Assembly: GCA_023453665.1 (NCBI GenBank)
Contig: JAEXTA010000189.1
Location: 1 to 14,527 of the forward strand
Direction: 5' to 3'
DNA: 14,527 bases
Source: Bacteroidota bacterium
GTDB lineage: Bacteria > Bacteroidota > Ignavibacteria > Ignavibacteriales > Ignavibacteriaceae
Within the stretch, counting starts at the first letter, position 1; each line of letters opens with the position of its first letter. The translations under genes and the position numbers were made by a program. This document shows positions 1-5,326 of the stretch, one piece after another. The notes under the pieces were generated by a model. The model was not told the origin of the DNA, made no database searches, and saw nothing but the letters and a program-made list of their open reading frames with translations.

Positions 1-1080
1 AATGCTTATCACAAGGGCACAGGGACAAGAGATTACAAGAATTACCAGCGCCCTGTAAATCCAATCTGAAAAATTTTGGCTGAATGGAAACAGCAGAGGA
101 GGAATAGTTGCAATCAGGAGTGCAACAACAACAACTAATGGTGTGTAATACCTGGCAAACCTGGTTATAAATTTTTCTGTTTCTGCTTTTTTTGAAACTG
201 AATTCTCGGCAAGATGCAAAATTTTGGAAACTGAAGTATCCGAAAATAGTTTAGTTGATTTTACTTTTAATAGTGCTGATTTGTTAATCGTACCGGCAAG
301 TACTGAATCACCTATACTAACAGGTTTCGGCAGCGATTCGCCTGTTAGAGGCATAGTATCGATGAACGATTCTCCATCAATTACTTCTCCATCCAGCGGA
401 ATTTTTTCGCCTGGTTTTACTAAGAATATTTCTCCTACAGATACTTCCTCAGGAGAAACCTGTGTAATATCACTATTTTTAATCATGTTAACATAAGCAG
501 GTCTGAACTCGAGCAGATCGCGGATAGATTTTCGTGATCTTCTTACCGAAATGCCCTGAAGGAATTCACCGACATTATAAAACAACATTACAGCAACAGC
601 CTCATTCAGCTCATTAATCAGTATTGCTCCGATTGTTGCTAAACTCATTAAGAAATTTTCATCAAATACTTTTCCGCGAAAAAGATTTTTGAAGGCTTTT
701 TTAAGAACCTGCCAGCCGCTTAGTAAATACGCAGAAATGAATAATAATATTAAAAGAATATCTCCCTGCCGAACAATGTGCAATGATTCAAGTAATATTG
801 CGCTGAAGAAAAGTAACAGAACCGAAACGATTTTCAGTATTTCTTTTCTTACCGTTTCATCCGCCTCAGTATCACTCGGTTTTGATTTTTTTATTTCTTC
901 TATTATAACCTGATCATCAACCTCAGAGATCGCAGACTTAATTTCATTTAAATTATCGAAGTCAATCTTAAGTGTGGATGTTAAAAGATTAATATTTACA
1001 GGGCCAAGTTTTTTAAGTCTGGTTTCGATTCGGTCTGCACAAGCTGCGCAATCAAGATTTTTTAGTTTTAGTTCTAACAT
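1..1080 (-). CDS. zntA: Heavy-metal-translocating P1B-type ATPase, Zn/Cd/Pb type (N-terminal part, runs off left edge)
   Basis: The 360 codons in the window read open from an ATG at 1080 to the left edge, so the C-terminal half, with the phosphorylation and ATP-binding domains, is outside. Residues 1-65 form a heavy-metal-associated (HMA) domain with the metal-binding motif LDCAAC (Cys11, Cys14). Hydrophobic segments follow at about 82-98 and 107-121, then the pair around 143-175. The actuator domain carries the TGES loop at 246-249. Another membrane segment at about 312-330 leads to the metal-site helix with SCPCALVIS (Cys352 and Cys354 of the CPC motif). A CPCALVIS helix is typical of the Zn/Cd/Pb exporters ZntA/CadA, whereas copper pumps usually read CPCALGLA. 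The protein should pump divalent soft metals out of the cytoplasm at the cost of ATP. The start has only a weak ribosome binding site. The family is certain; the exact metal is inferred. Confidence 0.93.
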   Translation of the reverse strand, partial: MLELKLKNLDCAACADRIETRLKKLGPVNINLLTSTLKIDFDNLNEIKSAISEVDDQVIIEEIKKSKPSDTEADETVRKEILKIVSVLLLFFSAILLESLHIVRQGDILLILLFISAYLLSGWQVLKKAFKNLFRGKVFDENFLMSLATIGAILINELNEAVAVMLFYNVGEFLQGISVRRSRKSIRDLLEFRPAYVNMIKNSDITQVSPEEVSVGEIFLVKPGEKIPLDGEVIDGESFIDTMPLTGESLPKPVSIGDSVLAGTINKSALLKVKSTKLFSDTSVSKILHLAENSVSKKAETEKFITRFARYYTPLVVVVALLIATIPPLLFPFSQNFSDWIYRALVILVISCPCALVISI

Positions 1081-1197
1081 AATGGAGTATAGAATATGTT
1101 ATCAATAACTGATAGCAATCAACAAAAAAAATAATTTAAGTGCAAAGTGAATTTCAGGCATGAACCGGCATTAAAATCAGAGAAGTGGTATTAAAGT
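1081..1197. other. 117-nt spacer between the NlpC/P60 gene and the metal ATPase gene
   Basis: On the minus strand this should hold the promoter of the ATPase gene. A weak TTGCTA / TATTCT pair with 16-nt spacing occurs around 1090-1117, and a short inverted repeat TATCA-N5-TGATA lies at 1100-1114. An eight-T run follows the NlpC gene, but no convincing hairpin precedes it. None of these is strong enough to call as a site. Confidence 0.25.
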
Positions 1198-1932
1198 TTA
1201 TAGTTCCCCGTTCGTCTCAATCCTGCGGCCGCCCATAAATCTTTTAGAATAGTATTCATGGTCAAGGGATGAAACGATTACTCCTTTTTTTGAACTTGCA
1301 TGTGCGAATAAATTATCGCCAATATAAATTCCAACGTGACCAGGTTTTACGCGTCTACGGGTATTAAAGAATACCAGATCACCAAACTTAAGATCTTCCC
1401 GGTTTTCAATTATTTGTCCCTGTGTGTATTGATCTCTTGCCGAACGAAGTAATTGAATTGATAATGTATTATTGTAAACGGTTTGTGTAAAAGCGGAACA
1501 GTCAATTCCTTTTTTCGAATTTCCGCCGTATTTGTAAGGTGTATTTAAATATTCGATTATCTCCATCAGGACTTTTTCCTGTGTATTATGATAATCAGCC
1601 GAGACGGTCGAATTGCTTTCTGTTGTACTGTATTTTTTCACTACATCTGAAAATGTTAACGCAACTTCTTCATCAGGAAACTCATCTGAGTCAGAATCAT
1701 CATCCATCAGATAATTCCATTCAAGAGAATCTGCATCTTCGATATCATCAAACATTGGATTCGTATTTATAGTATCCACAGAAGTAAATCTTTCAGTGTG
1801 AATAAATTCTTCAGAAGATTTATCATTATCGTGATTATAGCGTAGATTGCCTGAAGAAGGGGCACAGCCGGAATTAAATGTAATTCCGGCTATGATGAAT
1901 AGTGAAATAAAATATCTATGAAGTTTAATCAT
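1198..1932 (-). CDS. NlpC/P60-family cell-wall hydrolase, probable lipoprotein
   Basis: This 244-aa protein has a hydrophobic N-terminus (residues 7-18) ending in NSGC, so Cys23 is the likely lipidation site. The residue at -3 is Asn rather than the usual Leu, which makes the lipobox imperfect. An acidic low-complexity linker (about 61-90, rich in Asp and Glu) leads to an NlpC/P60 domain at about 120-237. The catalytic cysteine is Cys145 in DCSAF, the catalytic histidine His199 in GHVGIYIG, and His211 in FAHAS is the third polar residue. Enzymes of this type (Spr/MepS, P60) cut peptide bonds in peptidoglycan stems, commonly D-Glu to diaminopimelate or cross-bridges. It would act in the periplasm, anchored to a membrane. 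It starts 6 nt after the sigma-factor stop codon, so the two genes are probably co-transcribed. The family is clear; the bond cut is not known from sequence. Confidence 0.9.
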   Translation of the reverse strand: MIKLHRYFISLFIIAGITFNSGCAPSSGNLRYNHDNDKSSEEFIHTERFTSVDTINTNPMFDDIEDADSLEWNYLMDDDSDSDEFPDEEVALTFSDVVKKYSTTESNSTVSADYHNTQEKVLMEIIEYLNTPYKYGGNSKKGIDCSAFTQTVYNNTLSIQLLRSARDQYTQGQIIENREDLKFGDLVFFNTRRRVKPGHVGIYIGDNLFAHASSKKGVIVSSLDHEYYSKRFMGGRRIETNGEL

Positions 1933-1938
1933 TAAACC

Positions 1939-2793
1939 TCAACCCAGATAAGTTCTCAGGTTTTTACTTCTTGAGGCGTGTCTGAGTCTGCGGATCGCTT
2001 TTTCTTTTATCTGTCGAACACGTTCACGGGTCAGATTAAATCGTTCACCGATTTCTTCAAGTGTAAGTGAATGTTCCTTATTCAAACCAAAATATAATTT
2101 TATTACTTCTGCTTCCCTTTCTGTCAGAGTTGAGAGAGCCCGGTCAATTTCGGTCTTTAAGGATTCTGTCATAAGAGTAGAGTCAGGAGATGGCTGCTGA
2201 TCATTTTGAATTACATCAAGAAGCCTGTTATCTTCACCTTGGGCAAAAGGTGCATCCATTGAAACGTGTCTGCCGGAAATTTTAAGTGTATCGGCAACTT
2301 CACTTACATCCATGTCAAGTTCCTGCGCAAGTTCAGTTGCGCTTGGTTCTCTCTCAAATTCCTGTTCAAGATTGCTGTAAGCTTTACCAATTTTATTTAA
2401 TGCGCCAACACGGTTTAACGGAAGACGAACAATCCTTGATTGTTCAGCAAGAGCCTGAAGAATTGACTGTCTTATCCACCACACAGCATAGGAAATAAAT
2501 TTAAAACCGCGTGTTTCGTCAAATCGTTTTGCAGCTTTAATCAAACCAAGATTTCCTTCGTTGATCAGATCACCAAGTGATAATCCCTGGTTCTGATATT
2601 GTTTAGCCACACTCACAACAAATCTTAAATTTGCTTTTGTTAACATTTCTAACGCAAGCTGATCACCCTTTTTAATTCGTATCGCAAGTTCTATTTCCTG
2701 ATCAGGAACAAGAAGATCAACTTTACCAATTTCCTGCAAGTATTTATCAAGAGACTGACTCTCCCGATTAGTATATTGCTTGGTTATTCTCAC
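1939..2793 (-). CDS. rpoD: Primary (housekeeping) RNA polymerase sigma factor, short Bacteroidota/Chlorobi type
   Basis: This 284-aa sigma-70 family protein directs RNA polymerase to promoters. Region 1.2 lies at about 14-45 (LDKYLQEIG). Region 2 at about 46-115 includes the core-binding GDLINEGNLGLIKAAKRFD stretch and the -10-reading YAVWWIRQSI. Region 3 is at about 125-200. Region 4 is at about 215-280, with the -35 helix-turn-helix TLEEIGERFNLTRERVRQI. Region 1.1 is absent, as is usual for the primary sigma of Bacteroidota and relatives, which is also about this length. The start is a GTG at 2793, preceded by GAGGTGA at 2804-2798; an ATG just upstream in another frame meets a stop at once. 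It lies 24 nt downstream of a microcompartment vertex gene and 6 nt upstream of the NlpC/P60 gene, an unusual setting for the main sigma factor. A stress sigma is less likely because regions 2 and 4 match the primary type so closely. Confidence 0.95.
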   Translation of the reverse strand: MRITKQYTNRESQSLDKYLQEIGKVDLLVPDQEIELAIRIKKGDQLALEMLTKANLRFVVSVAKQYQNQGLSLGDLINEGNLGLIKAAKRFDETRGFKFISYAVWWIRQSILQALAEQSRIVRLPLNRVGALNKIGKAYSNLEQEFEREPSATELAQELDMDVSEVADTLKISGRHVSMDAPFAQGEDNRLLDVIQNDQQPSPDSTLMTESLKTEIDRALSTLTEREAEVIKLYFGLNKEHSLTLEEIGERFNLTRERVRQIKEKAIRRLRHASRSKNLRTYLG

Positions 2794-2797
2794 TAAA

Positions 2798-2804
2798 TCA
2801 CCTC
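2798..2804 (-). promoter_or_regulatory. Ribosome binding site fixing the GTG start of rpoD
   Basis: On the minus strand GAGGTGA precedes the GTG at 2793, with 7 nt between its GAGG core and the start codon. It supports the non-ATG start. Confidence 0.7.
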
Positions 2805-2817
2805 GTCATTTCGTTCA

Positions 2818-3078
2818 TTAATTGATAGTATCTACTATACCGACTATTGAGGCATCTACAGGGGCAAAATCGACCGGCAGTGGTATTACAGCTTCAGAGG
2901 CTGTTATATAAAATATTATTTCACCCGGTCCCGCGCCTACTGTATCAACAGCTATAAGCGGTTCACCATTATTTTTCATTTCAGAGTTTATGGGCTGCAC
3001 AATCAGAAACTTGAAATTTTCCAAAGTTTCATACTTTTTTGTAGCCCAAACAGTTCCAATTATTTTTCCCAGGAACAA
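2818..3078 (-). CDS. Bacterial microcompartment vertex protein, EutN/CcmL family (diverged paralogue)
   Basis: This 86-aa protein has the EutN/CcmL (BMC-P) fold signature: MFLGKIIGTVWAT at the N-terminus, KFLIVQPI in the second strand, AVDTVGAGPGE in the middle and PVDASIVGIVDTI at the C-terminus. BMC-P proteins form pentamers that cap the twelve vertices of the icosahedral shell. Where most family members have a GSS(A/S)R loop after the third strand, this one has TASEAVIPL, so the pentamer pore or edge may differ. The start is a TTG at 3078; the next upstream in-frame codon but one is a stop, so no ATG start is possible without truncation. The ribosome binding site is weak. It follows its paralogue after 118 nt and precedes rpoD by 24 nt. 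No hexameric shell gene is in the window. The family call is strong; the role of this copy is unknown. Confidence 0.92.
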   Translation of the reverse strand: MFLGKIIGTVWATKKYETLENFKFLIVQPINSEMKNNGEPLIAVDTVGAGPGEIIFYITASEAVIPLPVDFAPVDASIVGIVDTIN

Positions 3079-3196
3079 ATTTTATCCATTTTAAGATTGA
3101 TCTGATTTCTACAATCTTTATAAAACAGCCGGAAATTTAACATTAAACGGACTGAAAAAAAAGGTAAAAATCCTAAGAATTTCGAGTCTTCAGTCT
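3079..3196. other. 118-nt gap between the two vertex-protein genes
   Basis: This is the longest gap in the deoB-to-nlpC run and could hold a promoter for the second vertex gene and rpoD. The minus strand has AT-rich -10-like stretches (for example TATAAAGA near 3114-3122), but I see no convincing -33 or -35 partner. I see no rho-independent terminator. A 7-bp tandem repeat (AGTCTTC twice, plus strand 3185-3198) overlaps the end of the upstream gene. Confidence 0.3.
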
Positions 3197-3463
3197 TCAC
3201 TGTACATCTATTTTATCAACAATCGCCATAATAACCGCATCAACCGGTTTGTTTTTAGTAATGTCTGTCTGTCTGGATGAACTACCAGTTGCGACCAGTA
3301 CCGTTTCTCCAACACCAGCTCCCACACTGTCAACGGCAACAACAAAATCCGGTTTTTCTGTCAGATTTATATCTAATCTCCGGACTATAAGAAATTTAGA
3401 TCCAACAAGGTTTTCATCTTTCTGGGTACTCCAGACTGTACCAATGACTTTTCCTATAAACAC
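3197..3463 (-). CDS. Bacterial microcompartment vertex protein, EutN/CcmL family
   Basis: This 88-aa protein is a canonical BMC-P pentamer subunit. It has MFIGKVIGTVWST, then KFLIVRRLD, AVDSVGAGVGETVLVATGSSSR (the usual GSS(A/S)R loop is present at about 60-64), and PVDAVIMAIVDKID at the C-terminus. Length is normal for the family (about 85-100 aa). Such pentamers close the vertices of protein-shelled organelles that enclose enzymes such as aldehyde dehydrogenases or aldolases. The start is a GTG at 3463 with AGAGG at 3473-3469, which overlaps the stop codon of the PIN-domain gene. The two genes are only 8 nt apart and probably translationally linked. It is roughly 40 percent identical by eye to the next gene, so an old duplication is likely. 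What the compartment contains cannot be read from this window. Confidence 0.94.
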   Translation of the reverse strand: MFIGKVIGTVWSTQKDENLVGSKFLIVRRLDINLTEKPDFVVAVDSVGAGVGETVLVATGSSSRQTDITKNKPVDAVIMAIVDKIDVQ

Positions 3464-3468
3464 TTTTA

Positions 3469-3473
3469 CCTCT
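3469..3473 (-). promoter_or_regulatory. Ribosome binding site for the GTG start of the first vertex-protein gene
   Basis: AGAGG on the minus strand lies 5 nt upstream of the GTG at 3463 and overlaps the TAG stop of the PIN-domain gene (3472-3474). This suggests coupled translation. Confidence 0.65.
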
Positions 3474-3852
3474 AAGGATTTATAACAGTAACATGTTTTG
3501 TAATTTTAACATATTTATTTTTTTCACAGGTTACAATTTTTAGTTTATTCAGTTTGGCAAGCACAAAGATTAATGAATCACGGCTATTTTTTAGTTTTTT
3601 ATCCAGTCCACTGACATATAAACTATAACGTGAATTTAATCCTAAAACTTTCAATGATGAAAGCAGCTTTACAACATTTTCTTTTTCTTCGTCATTTTTT
3701 ACACTGAATAATAATTCGCTTGCATTTATAACTGATGTAAAACAAATACCTTTTTGCATTAATTTTTCTAAAATCGATTCACTGCCTTTTTGGCTGTGAG
3801 TAAGATGTTCAATGAGTATATCAGTTTCAATTAAATATTCAGGCTGTTTCAA
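3472..3852 (-). CDS. VapC-like PIN-domain protein (putative ribonuclease)
   Basis: The 126 residues match the PIN fold in order. The first strand YLIETDILIEHL carries acidic Asp11, TSVINASELLFSV carries Glu46, and RDSLIFVLAKLNKLKIVTCEKNKY carries Asp92 and possibly Glu110. These are the positions where VapC toxins hold metal-binding acids, so the active site looks intact. PIN proteins are metal-dependent RNases; VapC members cut tRNA or rRNA and are paired with an antitoxin. No recognisable VapB antitoxin (AbrB, ribbon-helix-helix or Phd type) is adjacent; the only candidate partner is the 91-aa protein just upstream. The start is a TTG at 3852 that places the first catalytic Asp at the normal distance from the N-terminus; no in-frame ATG precedes it before a stop. 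It sits between deoB and the vertex genes with spacings of 17 and 8 nt. The PIN call comes from motif pattern only and the protein is diverged. Confidence 0.72.
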   Translation of the reverse strand: MKQPEYLIETDILIEHLTHSQKGSESILEKLMQKGICFTSVINASELLFSVKNDEEKENVVKLLSSLKVLGLNSRYSLYVSGLDKKLKNSRDSLIFVLAKLNKLKIVTCEKNKYVKITKHVTVINP

Positions 3853-3869
3853 ATATTCTAAAAATTTGA

Positions 3870-4145
3870 TTATAGTTTGAATTTACTAATGCTGCCTTTA
3901 CACTCGAAGAAACCACCAAGCTGGTTTTCATCAATGGATTGTAGTTTTTTTATTTTATTCAGTTTTTTTGAATCAATTTGTCCCAAGGGATTTATTGATT
4001 CTTTTAGCGGTGTGATTGTAATCCTGTACTGTTTTACGTCCACATCACGCAATTCTTTCAATATTTTTGAAGATAAATTCCAATTAAGTATTTGCTCTTT
4101 ATCTTCAAGCCAGCTAATCAATTTTTGTGACTTATCTTTATTCAT
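3870..4145 (-). CDS. Hypothetical protein, 91 aa, overlapping the end of deoB
   Basis: I do not recognise this protein. It is basic and Lys-rich, has no signal peptide, membrane segment or cysteine cluster (a single Cys at about residue 83), and looks like a small alpha/beta protein. The N-terminal third is probably helical (KSQKLISWLEDKEQILNW), followed by a likely strand (QYRITITPL). Its ATG at 4145 lies inside the last codons of deoB, an 8-nt overlap (ATGAATAA) that implies translational coupling and supports it being a real gene. The PIN-domain gene starts 17 nt downstream. By position it could be an unconventional antitoxin or partner of the PIN protein, but nothing in the sequence shows that. 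It is also possible that it serves the microcompartment genes further down. Confidence 0.65.
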   Translation of the reverse strand: MNKDKSQKLISWLEDKEQILNWNLSSKILKELRDVDVKQYRITITPLKESINPLGQIDSKKLNKIKKLQSIDENQLGGFFECKGSISKFKL

Positions 4146-5301
4146 TTAAGAAACTAATTCCGTCAAGATCATTACTTATATTAAAAAAATCACAGGTAGT
4201 TTTTGCGACATCAGAAAAACTTTTCCTGATACCTAGATCTTTTGATTTATTCCCTTTCCTATAAAACAACAATGGGACATATTCACGACTGTGATCGGTA
4301 CTTGGTGTAGTAGGATCATTACCGTGATCAGCTGTAATTATTAACATGTCTGTTGAATTTAAAGTTTCCAAAAGAGAGGGTAAAAAATTATCAAATTCGA
4401 TTAAAGCCTTAGCAAATCCTGCTGGATCATTTCTGTGTCCATAATAAACATCAAAATCTACAAGGTTTGTGAATATCAGACTGTTCTTAACTTTAGACGA
4501 ATACTCAATCATTTTGTTACAGCCCTGCAAATTTGATTTGGTAAATTCAGCAGTGCAAATACCACGATGATTAAATAAATCATTTATCTTTCCTATCGCG
4601 ACAGTGTTGATCCCTGATTTTTTCAGAATATCTAAAATAGTGTCACTGGGCGGTGATAAGGAAAAATCTTTTCTGTTAGTGGTTCTTGTATAATTTCCAA
4701 CAGAACCAACAAATGGTCTGGCAATAACTCTTGCTACATTGAATGGATCAACTAAAATTTGTTCACGTGTTCTTTTGCAGATTTCAAATAATTCATTTAA
4801 CAGAATTACTTCTTCGTGGGCAGCAATCTGAAATACGGAATCAGCAGAAGTATAAACAATCGGATAACCTGTTCTGATATGCTCATCACCTAAAGTTTGA
4901 ATAATTTCTGTACCTGATGCAGCATAATTACCCAAATACCCGTTGAGATTATTTATCTCAAGAAATTTCTGCATCATTTCGGATGGAAAACCTGATGGGA
5001 AATAAGAAAAGTCTGAGTTCAGGATAATTCCACCAAGTTCCCAATGACCTGTAGTTGAATCTTTTCCTTTGGAACTTTCACTCATTTTACCATATGACGC
5101 AAGAGGATTATTTTTTCTTTTTACTCCTTTAATTTCATAAATATTGCCCAAACCGAGGTTCTCAAGATTCGGAATGGCCAGCCCTCCGACAGCTTCAGCA
5201 AGATTTGCGAGTGTATTACTTCCTTCATCATTATACTTATAAGCATCGGGTAATTCACCAATACCAACACCATCAAGTACAATGATAAAAATGTTATTCA
5301 A
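4138..5301 (-). CDS. deoB: Phosphopentomutase
   Basis: This enzyme interconverts (deoxy)ribose 1-phosphate and 5-phosphate, linking nucleoside phosphorolysis to central carbon metabolism. The 387 aa are normal for the family. It is an alkaline-phosphatase-superfamily enzyme with an inserted cap domain (roughly 95-215). Metal and catalytic residues are visible in the expected order: Asp10 (VLDGVGIGELPDA), the phosphorylated Thr84 (DSTTGHWE), Asp284 and His289 (VDFDVYYGHRND), Asp325-His326 (TADHGNDPT) and His337 (STDHSRE). The spacings match the two-manganese site of the Bacillus enzyme. The start is a TTG at 5301, forced by an in-frame stop two codons upstream. It follows the GAF/GGDEF-like gene by 25 nt and overlaps the next gene by 8 nt. 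No deoC, nucleoside phosphorylase or deoR is in the window, so this is not the classic deo operon. It is the only clear metabolic enzyme near the vertex-protein genes. Confidence 0.96.
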   Translation of the reverse strand: MNNIFIIVLDGVGIGELPDAYKYNDEGSNTLANLAEAVGGLAIPNLENLGLGNIYEIKGVKRKNNPLASYGKMSESSKGKDSTTGHWELGGIILNSDFSYFPSGFPSEMMQKFLEINNLNGYLGNYAASGTEIIQTLGDEHIRTGYPIVYTSADSVFQIAAHEEVILLNELFEICKRTREQILVDPFNVARVIARPFVGSVGNYTRTTNRKDFSLSPPSDTILDILKKSGINTVAIGKINDLFNHRGICTAEFTKSNLQGCNKMIEYSSKVKNSLIFTNLVDFDVYYGHRNDPAGFAKALIEFDNFLPSLLETLNSTDMLIITADHGNDPTTPSTDHSREYVPLLFYRKGNKSKDLGIRKSFSDVAKTTCDFFNISNDLDGISFLNE

Positions 5302-5326
5302 AGTTTACCCAGAGTTAACAGAATTA

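Noticed and set aside
1100..1114. Inverted repeat TATCA-N5-TGATA upstream of the metal ATPase gene, possibly an operator.
   Set aside because: Five-base arms in an AT-rich spacer are expected by chance, and the site does not match the usual ArsR/SmtB or MerR operator layout.
3185..3198. Tandem 7-bp repeat AGTCTTC at the end of the first vertex gene, as a possible regulatory or duplication scar.
   Set aside because: Only two copies, short, and overlapping a stop codon; nothing else supports a function.
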